Assembly (NCBI RefSeq): GCF_000231405.2
Contig: NZ_CP007032.1
Coordinates: 1,612,001-1,676,000, forward strand
DNA length: 64,000 nucleotides
From: Desulfitobacterium metallireducens DSM 15288
GTDB taxonomy: Bacteria; Bacillota; Desulfitobacteriia; Desulfitobacteriales; Desulfitobacteriaceae
Reading direction: 5' to 3'
The translations under genes and the position numbers were made by a program. Positions 1 through 8,410 of this stretch are shown piece by piece (position 1 is the stretch's first letter; each line of letters starts with the position of its first letter). The notes beneath the pieces are model-generated. The model did no database searches and had not been told where the DNA came from. It saw only the letters and a program-made list of their open reading frames with translations.

Positions 1-107
1 AGAACCTTCATCGCTTGTCTCCCAGCGATTGCAGCTCCACAGCCTTTACAGCCGACATGTCCTTGTCCAAACAATTCCTCTTGCGGGAGGTTCTTGAAGT
101 CGATCAT
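1..107 (-). CDS. porB: 2-oxoacid:ferredoxin oxidoreductase, beta subunit (N-terminal fragment)
   Basis: Only the first 35 codons lie in the window; the gene runs off the left edge. The fragment carries a G-H-x-x-C-x-G-C-G pattern (His17, Cys20, Cys23), the start of the thiamine-pyrophosphate/4Fe-4S beta subunit of pyruvate or ketoacid:ferredoxin oxidoreductases. The ATG is preceded by AAAGGAGGG at good spacing. It follows the alpha gene by 13 bp, so delta, alpha and beta form one operon reading leftward. The substrate (pyruvate, 2-oxoisovalerate, 2-oxoglutarate or indolepyruvate) cannot be decided from the fragment. Confidence 0.85.
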   Translation of the reverse strand, partial: MIDFKNLPQEELFGQGHVGCKGCGAAIAGRQAMKV

Positions 108-120
108 CTTATTCCCTCCT

Positions 121-1269
121 TTACAGTCCGATCCATTCGGATCTATTTTTTTCGGCATCACTGCTTTCTGTATGCTCAACGGCCTCTTGGATTTCATTAA
201 CACCACATTTGCCGCCTCCGAGTCCGAGGATAACGCCGTTAATCACTTTGTTACCTTGGCCATAGGCTGCAGCTTTTATATCTGTTGCCAGAGCGCCGCC
301 AACACCGAAGACAATATTTTTGTCAAGAACTGTGACATATTGGACCTTTTGTAGAAGCTCGAGAATGGCTGTGGTTGGGAACGGTCTCCACGTCTTGACT
401 TTAACTAAACCCATTTTCTTTCCAAGTTTTCGCATTTCATCGACATAAAGTCTTGCAGTACTGACAATTGACCCCATGCAAACAAGGGCATGTTCAGCAT
501 CTTCTATCCGGTAACCTTCAACGAGGCCACTCGATTTAGCTCCAAATTCTTGATTGTATTCCTGAGCGACACTGGGGATTAGAGTCAAAGCTTGGAGCAT
601 CGCATCGTTTTGTCTATATTTATAATCTGAATAGAATTCTGGGCTAGTCACGGTATTAACTCCTCGGGGATTATTGATGTCAAGAGCAGGTTGACGATTC
701 AAAGGAATATATGCGGTTACTTTTTCAGGGTTAGGTACAAATACCTCCTCTAATGTATGAGACTGGATATATCCCTCGTAATTGACCATAACTGGATTTC
801 TGAGTTGCTCAGCGATTCTGAAGGCTTGGATTGTATTATCTAAAACATCCTGATTGTTTTCACAAAACAGTTGAATCCAACCGCTCGCTGCCTGCGAAAC
901 AGCATCGCCGTGCTCAGGGAAACGGCTATGAGGTGCAGATAAAGCCCTATTAGCCACACCCATAACGATGGGTTGGCGCAGGCCTGCTGCATGATAGGCG
1001 ACCTCAGTCATAAGCAGCAATCCTTGAGAATTTGTTACTGTATAACTGCGAGCACCAGCCAAAGATGCACCCAGAACAGCAGCCAGTGCACTATGATCAG
1101 ATTCTACCCTGATAAATTTACAATGGAGTTCTTCATCTTCAATGTATTTGCTCAGCCTTTCCATGGCTGGAAAAGCAGGGGTGATCGGGTAATAACCCAA
1201 GACTTCTATTTTAGCAAGCTTGGCTCCAAGGGCTGCAGCTTCACTTCCCGTGATGAGTACTTTATTCAT
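121..1269 (-). CDS. porA: 2-oxoacid:ferredoxin oxidoreductase, alpha subunit
   Basis: A 382-residue alpha subunit of the oxygen-sensitive complex that converts a 2-oxoacid, CoA and ferredoxin to acyl-CoA, CO2 and reduced ferredoxin. The family YPITP motif is at residues 27-31, followed by the ESDHSALAA stretch and the TNSQGLLLM region of the pyrimidine-binding domain. Length matches separate (non-fused) alpha subunits. AAGGAGG precedes the ATG. It sits 17 bp after the delta gene and 13 bp before beta. No gamma subunit gene is visible; it may lie left of the window. Pyruvate or a branched-chain ketoacid are both possible substrates. Confidence 0.9.
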   Translation of the reverse strand: MNKVLITGSEAAALGAKLAKIEVLGYYPITPAFPAMERLSKYIEDEELHCKFIRVESDHSALAAVLGASLAGARSYTVTNSQGLLLMTEVAYHAAGLRQPIVMGVANRALSAPHSRFPEHGDAVSQAASGWIQLFCENNQDVLDNTIQAFRIAEQLRNPVMVNYEGYIQSHTLEEVFVPNPEKVTAYIPLNRQPALDINNPRGVNTVTSPEFYSDYKYRQNDAMLQALTLIPSVAQEYNQEFGAKSSGLVEGYRIEDAEHALVCMGSIVSTARLYVDEMRKLGKKMGLVKVKTWRPFPTTAILELLQKVQYVTVLDKNIVFGVGGALATDIKAAAYGQGNKVINGVILGLGGGKCGVNEIQEAVEHTESSDAEKNRSEWIGL

Positions 1270-1286
1270 TCCATCAACCTCCTTGC

Positions 1287-1565
1287 CTAAAAAACTCCTT
1301 TGGGCCCTATATATTCGGGAACCATTACAATGCCTTCACTTTCCTTGGCACAAATCCCGCAACCTCTACAGAATTTATAGTTAATTGCAATTCCGTTTTC
1401 GTCCAGGGAGAGAGCTCCATCCGGACAGTAAAGGACAACAATGGGATTCACCTTCGTTAGATCACTCATTTCAGGATGATTGATTCTTTGAATTTTCCCA
1501 TTTGCTGCTTCTGCTAGTGCCCCTGGATCACCCGAGGGAACAATCGGCACGTTCTTAACTGCCAT
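1287..1565 (-). CDS. porD: 2-oxoacid oxidoreductase delta subunit, reduced to a single 4Fe-4S site
   Basis: A 92-residue ferredoxin-like delta subunit at the head of the por operon, with a strong AAGGAGGTGG ribosome binding site. Normal PorD proteins have two CxxCxxCxxxCP motifs binding two 4Fe-4S clusters. Here only four cysteines remain: Cys47 (in YCPDGA) and Cys66, Cys69, Cys72 (CRGCGIC). The first three cysteines of motif 1 and the last of motif 2 are gone. In the 2[4Fe-4S] ferredoxin fold, the retained four are the ligands of one cluster, so exactly one site seems kept. It probably passes electrons between the catalytic subunits and soluble ferredoxin. Confidence 0.8.
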   Translation of the reverse strand: MAVKNVPIVPSGDPGALAEAANGKIQRINHPEMSDLTKVNPIVVLYCPDGALSLDENGIAINYKFCRGCGICAKESEGIVMVPEYIGPKGVF

Positions 1566-1651
1566 ACTTATCCACCTCCTTACCGAAACTTTCTGTTGAA
1601 CTTTACAGTATATATAAGCAAGAAGTATGCATTTAGAGATTCCAAACCGTT

Positions 1652-1671
1652 AGTAATGAGATCTCATCACT
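1652..1671. promoter_or_regulatory. Near-perfect 20-bp palindrome upstream of the por operon
   Basis: Two 10-bp arms (AGTAATGAGA / TCTCATCACT) match with one mismatch and no spacer, 87 bp upstream of the porD start. A dyad this long fits a dimeric repressor or activator site, but no regulator is known and no clear -35/-10 could be assigned. Confidence 0.3.
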
Positions 1672-1730
1672 CAATACCCAGTAATTTATATGATTTAGAA
1701 AAAGGTTTATGTCCTTCTAAACTAAAAATA

Positions 1731-1766
1731 AACGCTGAATGTTTCTCAAGCGAAACATTCAGCGTT
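1731..1766. terminator. Bidirectional rho-independent terminator
   Basis: A perfect 15-bp stem (AACGCTGAATGTTTC and its complement) with a 6-nt loop. Leftward, it is followed by TTTATTTTTAG, so it ends the sulfhydrylase gene at 1798-3063. Confidence 0.8.
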
Positions 1767-1797
1767 TTCTTCGTTGTACTCTTAATCCAATATTATC

Positions 1798-3063
1798 TTA
1801 GATGTTATCGAATGCTTGTTGTAGATCCTCGAGGATATCCTCAATATTTTCCAAGCCAACGGAGAGCCTAATTAATCCGGGGCTAATTCCAGCATCGACG
1901 AGTTGACTTTCTGTGAGTTGGCGATGGGTTGAACTGGCTGGGTGGAGTACAAGTGTACGAACATCAGCAACATGGACAACATTAGATGCGAGCGTTAAAC
2001 TATCTATAAATTGAACCGCTGTTTCTTTTGTGCCTTTAATCGTAAATGAAATCACACCACTTGTGCCTAACGGTAAATACTTTTGGCTGAGTTGATGATA
2101 ATAATCTCCTTCTAAAGCGGGATAGTTGACCCCTTCTACTTTATCCGATTGATTTAAAAACTCTGCGACACGTTTAGCGTTTTGACAATGTCTTTCCATC
2201 CGGACTGAGAGAGATTCGAGTCCTAAATTCAAGAGGAAAGCGGCATTGGCAGAGGGATATACGCCTAGGTCACGCATGAGTTGTACTCTAGCTTTGGTAA
2301 TGTAGGCTGCCTTGCCAAAGTTTTCGGTGTAAATTACGCCATGATAAGAGTCATCTGGCTCGGTGAATTCAGGGAATTTACCATTTGCCCAATTAAAATT
2401 ACCACTATCGACGATAACGCCACCGACTTGAATGGCATGTCCGTCCATATATTTGGTGGTAGAGTGGATGACAATATCCGCTCCAAACTCAATGGGACGA
2501 CAGAGAATCGGCGTGGCAAAAGTATTGTCTACGATTAGTGGTACCTGATTGTTATGGGCTATGCGGGCAAATTTTTCAATATCCAAAACCGAAAGCGCTG
2601 GATTAGCAAGCGTTTCCCCAAAGACAGCTTTGGTATTGGGTCTGAATTCTTTTTGAATTTCTTCTTCAGAAGCGTCCTGATCCACAAAGGTGCACTCAAT
2701 GCCAAAACGTTTGAAAGTTACGGAAAAAAGGTTGAACGAGCCTCCATATATTTTCGAAGCAGCGATAAAATGATCTCCGGCTTTCATGATATTCAGCATG
2801 CTGATTAAAGAAGCTGCTTGACCTGAGGTCGTACACAGTGCGCCAATCCCTCCTTCAAGGGCGGCAATTTTATCCTCAACCGCACCGACTGTAGGATTCG
2901 ATATACGTGAATACATATGGCCATCTGTGGTTAGATCAAAGAGCTTTCCGACGTGTTCTGTTGAATCGTAGTTATAAGTTGTACTTTGATAAATCGGTAA
3001 GGCAAGTGGCTCTCCATTTTTAGGATGATAGCCTTCATGTAAACATTTCGTTTCAATTTTCAT
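1798..3063 (-). CDS. O-acetylhomoserine sulfhydrylase / Cys-Met metabolism PLP enzyme
   Basis: A 421-residue member of the Cys/Met metabolism PLP family. It most resembles the MetY/Met17 type, which makes homocysteine from O-acetylhomoserine and sulfide. Visible features are the N-terminal PIYQSTTY segment, YSRISNPTVGAVEDKIAALEGG, the substrate-binding DNTFATP stretch and the PLP-lysine region HSTTKYMDGH. The start is placed at the internal ATG at 3063 because GAGGAGTGG lies just before it; an ATG 15 bases further up would overlap that site. It is monocistronic with its own terminator. Methionine gamma-lyase or cystathionine synthase activity cannot be excluded, though length and the STTKYMDGH pattern favour MetY. 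Confidence 0.85.
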   Translation of the reverse strand: MKIETKCLHEGYHPKNGEPLALPIYQSTTYNYDSTEHVGKLFDLTTDGHMYSRISNPTVGAVEDKIAALEGGIGALCTTSGQAASLISMLNIMKAGDHFIAASKIYGGSFNLFSVTFKRFGIECTFVDQDASEEEIQKEFRPNTKAVFGETLANPALSVLDIEKFARIAHNNQVPLIVDNTFATPILCRPIEFGADIVIHSTTKYMDGHAIQVGGVIVDSGNFNWANGKFPEFTEPDDSYHGVIYTENFGKAAYITKARVQLMRDLGVYPSANAAFLLNLGLESLSVRMERHCQNAKRVAEFLNQSDKVEGVNYPALEGDYYHQLSQKYLPLGTSGVISFTIKGTKETAVQFIDSLTLASNVVHVADVRTLVLHPASSTHRQLTESQLVDAGISPGLIRLSVGLENIEDILEDLQQAFDNI

Positions 3064-3158
3064 GTACCCACTCCTCATCTTAATCCTTCAGTAATATACA
3101 ACTATTATCATAATTATAACTGTTTTATATAATACTCTATATTTAGAATGATTTCAAG

Positions 3159-3803
3159 TCAGTGGACATCTACTTTACAAAATTGCGCGGATTTTATTTG
3201 AATACCCTGTTCCAAAAATTTTTCTTCATATTCTGTCATAATATTTCCTTTAAAGTCGCTTTGATGTAAATTGTAAGTTCTAAATACTTCATTAAAGCCT
3301 TGGCTTTGAAAGTACTCAAGACTATCTGCAAAAAGGATTTCATCGTCTGTTTTAAGCCATACTTCACCGTTTTCTTTGAGAAAACGGTAATACATTTTTA
3401 AAAAGTTTGGATGCGTTAATCTTCGTTTATGATGCCTTTTGTTAGGCCAAGGATTGCAAAAGTTGATGTAGATCTTTTCTATCTCATCAGGTGCAAATAT
3501 ATCCCCGATATTTTCGATATACATGGGGATTATTCTTAAATGAGTCAGTTTGTTCTCATTTGCTTTTCTTAAGACATAGACTAATAATTCAGGATGAATA
3601 TCGATTGCAATATAGTTGATTTTCGGATTTAACTTGGCCAGTTGAGCAATGAAACTACCTCGACCACATCCCAACTCAAGATGAATTGGGAAATCATTGT
3701 TGAAGCATTCGTTCCACTTTCCTTGGAACTCTGACGGGTTAAAGATGACCTTATTATCTTTTTCTAGTTCGGGCTTAGCCCACGGTTTTTTACGAAGTCT
3801 CAT
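3159..3803 (-). CDS. trmB: tRNA (guanine-N7)-methyltransferase
   Basis: A 214-residue SAM-dependent enzyme that makes m7G46 in the variable loop of tRNA. The SAM-binding motif ELGCGRGSF is near residue 43. The TrmB signature NPWPNKRHHKRRL follows, where many homologues have DPWP instead of NPWP. The C-terminal TEYEEKFLEQG matches the conserved family tail. AAGGAG precedes the ATG. Length is typical. It stands alone between the sulfhydrylase gene and a divergent membrane-protein gene. Confidence 0.93.
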   Translation of the reverse strand: MRLRKKPWAKPELEKDNKVIFNPSEFQGKWNECFNNDFPIHLELGCGRGSFIAQLAKLNPKINYIAIDIHPELLVYVLRKANENKLTHLRIIPMYIENIGDIFAPDEIEKIYINFCNPWPNKRHHKRRLTHPNFLKMYYRFLKENGEVWLKTDDEILFADSLEYFQSQGFNEVFRTYNLHQSDFKGNIMTEYEEKFLEQGIQIKSAQFCKVDVH

Positions 3804-3911
3804 TTCAGGTTCTCCTTAATGGGTCTCTAATCGAATTTCTATTGATATTATAAGATTAATTGATTTGGTGCAAAACAATAATGATTTATGTTAATAAGGT
3901 GGTTTGAAAAC

Positions 3912-4529
3912 ATGAAACGAGTGATATTGGGATTATATAGCCTTTTAAGTGTGACGATTATCGTTAACGGGTTTGGAGAGATTAGCCAAAACGTATGGGG
4001 ATCTTTTGGAATGTCGATGCTCACGCTAATCTTTATGACTTTACCCTTTCTTATCGAGAAGCGATTTAAACTCGAATTCCCCCGTGAATTCTTGAGCGTT
4101 TTGCTTCTCTTTTTCTATGCAAGTATGTTTCTGGGAACAGCCAATCATTTTTATACTCGGTTTTGGTGGTGGGACAAAATGCTTCATGGCTTTTCAGGGC
4201 TAATTTTCGCTAATCTCGGATTTTTGATTGCGATGTTTCTTCAGAACCGTGAAAAAATTGGCTCAGCTCTCAACCGCATTTTAGTAGCTCTTTTCGCCTT
4301 TTGTTTTTCTGTTGCTGCAGGGGCTGTCTGGGAAATCTATGAATACACAATGGATGAAATTTTTGGATTTCTATACCAAGGAGTGGGTATACACGACACC
4401 ATGACCGATATCATCGCCGATGCGCTAGGCGCTTTGATATTTGCACTCTTCCTTTTCTTTCAAGGACAAGGAAAAATTAAAATGATTTCTGAAGGTGAAG
4501 AGAAGACTACGCACGATTATGGACAATAA
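3912..4529 (+). CDS. Integral membrane protein, YjdF/DUF2238-like
   Basis: A 205-residue protein with about six hydrophobic segments. Conserved-looking polar motifs are WWWDKMLHGFSG in the middle, then WEIYEYTMDE and HDTMTDIIADALGA near the end. This spacing resembles the YjdF/DUF2238 membrane family, whose function is not known to me. The start is set at 3912 because AAGGTGG sits 9 bases upstream; an ATG at 3888 lacks a good site. Its 3' end overlaps the convergent yqeB gene by 23 bp. Confidence 0.7.
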   Translation: MKRVILGLYSLLSVTIIVNGFGEISQNVWGSFGMSMLTLIFMTLPFLIEKRFKLEFPREFLSVLLLFFYASMFLGTANHFYTRFWWWDKMLHGFSGLIFANLGFLIAMFLQNREKIGSALNRILVALFAFCFSVAAGAVWEIYEYTMDEIFGFLYQGVGIHDTMTDIIADALGALIFALFLFFQGQGKIKMISEGEEKTTHDYGQ

Positions 4530-5334
4530 TGGCTAAGAGAACTGCTCCCCCGATCGTTCGTGCTTTCTCGGAAATGGTCCAGCAATATTCTTTATGGGCT
4601 CGCGGATCAACATCTCCAGTCTTAACTCCTTGAGGAATAAACGTTCCATCACGGAGTAATCCGCGTAGAACACCGTCAATGGAAGAAATGACGGGCTTTA
4701 GATTCCGGTCCTCTTCAATAATTTCTCCTAAAACTTCGCCCGCTTTGACAAATTCACCAATTGAACGTTTAGCATGAAATACTCCCGCCTGAGGAGAATA
4801 AACAACTCTTTCCGTTGAATACCCTCCGATGAGACCGGGAACGCCAGTATTCGGCTGCGCTGTCCCGGCATAAATCAATCTTCCTAAATCATGCCCACGA
4901 TTCGTTTCGATCACTATATCGACATCTTCCTGAGCTGTGAATCCTGGTCCTAGTCCAATCGTCAAGGAGGCCATATTCCGTCGTGTACCTAAATTCCGTT
5001 TGGCCATGATACCATCCACCACTATTTCGGGTTGAATCAGCTCCAAATGGGTTAACTCAGGATCCACAAAAACTGGAATTTCCCCCTCATTCCAAAGAGC
5101 TATAAAGTCGTTAGGAGAATCCACTCTCCGCGAGCTTATTCCTTCTACTTCCCAAGCGTCTTCATCCATCGCTGTACCAAAACATACGGGCCAACGAACC
5201 ATTAGCGGATGAAGAACTTCAGTAATGATTACCCGAAAGCCGGATAAAGCTAGAGTCCATGCCACTCCAGACGCTAACTCGCCCCCTCCACGAACGAGAA
5301 CAACCGATCCCTCTAGCGCTCTTATATCTTTCAC
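4507..5334 (-). CDS. yqeB: Selenium-dependent molybdenum hydroxylase maturation protein, YqeB (EF2563) family
   Basis: A 275-residue protein of the YqeB/EF2563 family, associated with maturation of selenium-dependent molybdenum hydroxylases. An N-terminal glycine-rich VLVRGGGELASGVAW segment looks like a nucleotide-binding turn. A later segment (AGVFHAKRSIGEFVKAGEVLGEI) reads like a biotinyl/lipoyl-type hairpin. GTG at 5334 is chosen because AAGGAAAGG lies 9 bases upstream, whereas the TTG at 5343 abuts it. It follows xdhC by 36 bp, a pairing seen with molybdenum hydroxylase operons, yet no hydroxylase gene is present here. Confidence 0.85.
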   Translation of the reverse strand: MKDIRALEGSVVLVRGGGELASGVAWTLALSGFRVIITEVLHPLMVRWPVCFGTAMDEDAWEVEGISSRRVDSPNDFIALWNEGEIPVFVDPELTHLELIQPEIVVDGIMAKRNLGTRRNMASLTIGLGPGFTAQEDVDIVIETNRGHDLGRLIYAGTAQPNTGVPGLIGGYSTERVVYSPQAGVFHAKRSIGEFVKAGEVLGEIIEEDRNLKPVISSIDGVLRGLLRDGTFIPQGVKTGDVDPRAHKEYCWTISEKARTIGGAVLLAIIVHNRA

Positions 5335-5370
5335 TATTGCCAACCTTTCCTTAACCTATTAAATCATAAA

Positions 5371-6459
5371 TTAAATTTTTTGAAGAAATACCTTCATTGT
5401 CCCGCCGCAAACCATGCCCTCTTCACCCGCAATATCGTTTGTCAAATCGACGTTCCAGATAAAGGGAATATTTCGATTCAGTACCATACGACCGGCTCGA
5501 CATATTTCGGCTTCAGCGCATCCCCCGCCTATAGAACCTACTGTTCGACCATCTGCAAAAACTAACATTTGAGCTCCTGGTTTACGAGGTGCTGATCCTT
5601 TCACTTCGACAACAGTGGCTAAACCCGCAGGTATGTCAGAACCGTTGAGTTCAATGTTGGCTAAGGCTTCAACAACTGCATTTTGAATTTCTAATTCTCC
5701 CCTTTTCTGTAGAGCTAAGCGCGGTATTTTGCGCCGTGCCGATACCACTTCAGCGATAATACATAAGGCAATTTCCTCGGGAGTTTCAGCTCCAATATCC
5801 AGCCCAATTGGAGAATGCAATTTAGCTAGAAGCTCTTCAGAAAATCCCTGCTCCTCTAAAACTTTTCTCATTTCGCTGACTCTACGTCGACTTCCGATCA
5901 TGCCAATATAGGCAGCCTGGGAATCAAGTAACATTTCTACACACAGTTGGTCATATTTATGTCCCCTTGTAACGACGACGATATACGTATGCTCAGTCAC
6001 GGGAAGTCTCCGTATCGTAGTGGCAAAATCATCACAAATGACCTTTTTCGCCTTGGGGAAGCGAACAAGGTTAGCAAAGTCGGGTCGGTCATCGATGACA
6101 ATCATTTTGAACCCCATCATATCCCCGATCTCAACTAAGGGCAAAGCGATGTGCCCTGCACCGAGAACCCATAAAGTTGGAACTGGCGCTAAGGGCTGAA
6201 CAAAAATTTCGGCTTCACCTATTTCTGGCTGTTGAGTTTCTTGTCGAATGATCTCAGAGCGAACTGCGTTCTTGCCGAGAAGTTTGGCAACATTCTCGTG
6301 AAAAAGCGAATGGGGAAAATCCCCAATAATTTGGTCTGTCTCCACATTGTAGAACCATTTTCGACCGATGAATTCTTGGGCTATTTCTTTCCCTCCGACA
6401 ATCGTCTGAATGCAACCCCGTTTTTGCTCTTGAAGTGTCTTTTTAATATCTTGCCACAT
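5371..6459 (-). CDS. xdhC: XdhC/CoxI family molybdenum hydroxylase accessory protein
   Basis: A 362-residue XdhC-family protein; relatives bind molybdenum cofactor and help insert the sulfurated cofactor into xanthine dehydrogenase-like enzymes. The Rossmann-like XdhC_C part begins at about residue 95 (VLGAGHIALPL) and continues through IGMIGSRRR near 186-193. The canonical XdhC/CoxI segment (GSAPRKPGAQMLV, then GSIGGGCAEAE and MVCGGTMKVF) lies at the C-terminus, residues about 280-360. This is opposite to the usual order, and the first 90 residues may be a remnant N-terminal copy. It is cotranscribed with yqeB. Confidence 0.85.
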   Translation of the reverse strand: MWQDIKKTLQEQKRGCIQTIVGGKEIAQEFIGRKWFYNVETDQIIGDFPHSLFHENVAKLLGKNAVRSEIIRQETQQPEIGEAEIFVQPLAPVPTLWVLGAGHIALPLVEIGDMMGFKMIVIDDRPDFANLVRFPKAKKVICDDFATTIRRLPVTEHTYIVVVTRGHKYDQLCVEMLLDSQAAYIGMIGSRRRVSEMRKVLEEQGFSEELLAKLHSPIGLDIGAETPEEIALCIIAEVVSARRKIPRLALQKRGELEIQNAVVEALANIELNGSDIPAGLATVVEVKGSAPRKPGAQMLVFADGRTVGSIGGGCAEAEICRAGRMVLNRNIPFIWNVDLTNDIAGEEGMVCGGTMKVFLQKI

Positions 6460-6522
6460 TAAGTTTTCATTTCCCCCTGCTTTAAATCGAAACTTAGATC
6501 CTGAATTATGGACATTAAATAT

Positions 6523-6560
6523 AGAGAAGGGTAACGTGTCACAAACGTTGCCCTTCTTCT
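6523..6560 (-). terminator. Rho-independent terminator after sufCB
   Basis: A 12-bp stem with one G-U pair (AGAAGGGTAACG / CGTTGCCCTTCT on the given strand) and a 9-nt loop. Leftward it is followed by a moderately T-rich run. It separates sufB from xdhC. Confidence 0.6.
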
Positions 6561-6596
6561 CTGCTTTGTATGATTAGCGATTCATACTACTCGGTC

Positions 6597-7517
6597 TTAT
6601 TTTAGGAATCCCTTAAGAATCGTATCCTCAGCTTCTTTCTCCGAGAGTCCCATCGACATCAGCTTAATTAATTGTTCGGATTCAATCCGTCCAATAGCGG
6701 CTTCATGAATAAGCTGAGCCTCGCTATGTTGAGCCGATATACGCGGAGTCGAAAACACTTGAGCATCATGCATGATAATCGAGTCACATTGAACATGCCC
6801 GCGGCTGGCACTTCGACCGATTAAATCAAAATAGAAATCTTGTTTCGAGTGACCTTGTGCTACCGAACGGGAAATAATCTGGGCAGAAGCACCGTCTCCA
6901 TTCAATTCCACCGAAATCTTGGACTCAGCCCACTGCTCTTCGTCTGTTAGAAGGCGTTCTGTAATAATCAGTTTCGCATTTTTACCTAAGCGTATCTCAG
7001 TATCTCGTTTTGTACTATCAACACCTCTAATTTGCACCATTTCCAGCTCGACAGTTGCGTCTTCCTCAACTTCCAAAATAGTTTTTGGATTTAGGATCCG
7101 ACTTCCTGTGCCTTCTCCTTCTCCAAAGTGCTTCTCTACATAACGCATCTTAGCCCCTTTACGGACGTTGAAGGTATGAATCCCATCATGTCGTGAATTA
7201 CAACTCCCATTATTATGAATACCACAACCTGCAATAACGACAACATCGGAGTATTCGCCAATTTCAAAGGTGTTATAAACCAAGTCGTTTAGATTCTCTT
7301 CCGTAAGGATGACAGGAATATGGACACTTTCCCCCTTGGTGTACGGTTTGACGATAACATCAATCCCTGGCTTATCCAATTTCGTCAGGATGTCAATATT
7401 TTCTGTCGTTTGGCGCTGCACGCCTTGTCCATTTTTACGGATATTAAATGCGCCCAGAGGCGCTTGATGCATGTCAGCGACAGTTTCAAGCATGTGTTTA
7501 TCGAGCGAATTGAGCAT
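6597..7517 (-). CDS. sufB: SufB/SufD-type Fe-S scaffold protein (short form)
   Basis: A 306-residue SufBD-fold protein, much shorter than the SufB of full SUF operons and close to the short SmsB/archaeal form. Features include CGIHNNGSCNSRHDG in the middle, then a beta-helical core and the conserved ISAQHSEAQLIHEAAIGRIESEQLIKL-type C-terminus with a conserved Glu/His cluster. The start is the ATG at 7517, preceded by GAAAGGGATGG and overlapping the sufC end by 20 bp. The longer open frame would run far into sufC. Together with SufC it probably assembles or donates Fe-S clusters; no SufS, SufU or SufD lies nearby. Confidence 0.85.
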   Translation of the reverse strand: MLNSLDKHMLETVADMHQAPLGAFNIRKNGQGVQRQTTENIDILTKLDKPGIDVIVKPYTKGESVHIPVILTEENLNDLVYNTFEIGEYSDVVVIAGCGIHNNGSCNSRHDGIHTFNVRKGAKMRYVEKHFGEGEGTGSRILNPKTILEVEEDATVELEMVQIRGVDSTKRDTEIRLGKNAKLIITERLLTDEEQWAESKISVELNGDGASAQIISRSVAQGHSKQDFYFDLIGRSASRGHVQCDSIIMHDAQVFSTPRISAQHSEAQLIHEAAIGRIESEQLIKLMSMGLSEKEAEDTILKGFLK

Positions 7518-8250
7518 CTTTAGCCATCCCTTTCTCACAAGGATTAGTACAAAGGCAATCGTCATTCTTAAAGATAACAGAAAGAAGTTTATCTCTTTCC
7601 GCTTGTTGACTGATCGTCCCATTTTTCAAGAGAATAATTTCATCGGCCAGTTCGAAGATCCGTTCTTGATGGGAAATGATAATAATCGTGGTATCGTAAT
7701 GGTCATGAATTTGGTGGAAGGTTTCAGCGAGCTTCTGAAAACTCCAAAGATCAATTCCAGCTTCAGGTTCATCAAAGACCGCTACTTTTAAGTTTCTTGC
7801 TAAGACAGAAGCAATCTCAATCCGTTTCATTTCGCCACCTGATAGACTAGCATCTGCTTCGCGATCGAGATAATCCTGAGCACAAAGCCCCACATTGAAT
7901 AACAAATCACCGACATTCACTTTTTCTGGATTGGAAGCCGTTGACAACTCCAGTAATTCTCTAACGGTTAACCCTTTAAAGCGGGGTGGATTTTGAAAAG
8001 CATAGCCTACGCCTAACTGAGCTCTTTCGGAAATGTTCTTATGTGTAATATCCTCTCCATCGAGCAAAATTTTGCCGGAGGTTGGTGTATAAATTCCCAT
8101 CAGAATCTTGGCTAGAGACGATTTCCCCCCACCATTTGGCCCAGTAATTACGTATATCTTTTTTCTTTTAAGTTCAAGATTTATTTCTTTCAAAATCTCT
8201 GTATTTTTTTCGCCTTCAATTTCGAACGATATATCCTTAATTTCAAGCAT
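7498..8250 (-). CDS. sufC: SufC Fe-S assembly ATPase
   Basis: A 250-residue ABC-type ATPase. Walker A GPNGGGKSS is near residue 39, the signature LSGGEMKRIEIA near 139, and Walker B VAVFDEPEAGID follows. The FDEPEAGID variant and GGEMKR signature are typical of SufC rather than of transporters. Energises the SufB scaffold. An AAGGAGG site precedes the ATG, and a TTGACA/TAATAC promoter lies about 55 bp upstream. First gene of the two-gene sufCB operon. Confidence 0.92.
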   Translation of the reverse strand: MLEIKDISFEIEGEKNTEILKEINLELKRKKIYVITGPNGGGKSSLAKILMGIYTPTSGKILLDGEDITHKNISERAQLGVGYAFQNPPRFKGLTVRELLELSTASNPEKVNVGDLLFNVGLCAQDYLDREADASLSGGEMKRIEIASVLARNLKVAVFDEPEAGIDLWSFQKLAETFHQIHDHYDTTIIIISHQERIFELADEIILLKNGTISQQAERDKLLSVIFKNDDCLCTNPCEKGMAKDAQFAR

Positions 8251-8303
8251 TGTTTTCCTCCTTCGAGTTTTTAACCCTTATATTTACTCTAGTCTTAGAA
8301 TTA

Positions 8304-8331
8304 GTATTATTCACAAGGGGCCTCATGTCAA
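8304..8331 (-). promoter_or_regulatory. Sigma-A-type promoter of sufCB
   Basis: TTGACA (8326-8331) and TAATAC (8304-8309), separated by 16 bp, read leftward toward sufC. No further operator repeat was recognised. Confidence 0.65.
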
Positions 8332-8410
8332 GTCCTACCTAGCTGAATTTATGTATACTTGAACTTGAGACTTGTACTGAGCAAACTTCATTTTAGGTTA
8401 TTCGTTAATA

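Noticed and set aside
6597-7622. 341-codon version of SufB
   Set aside because: The extension lies within sufC in a different frame; the ATG at 7517 has a ribosome binding site.
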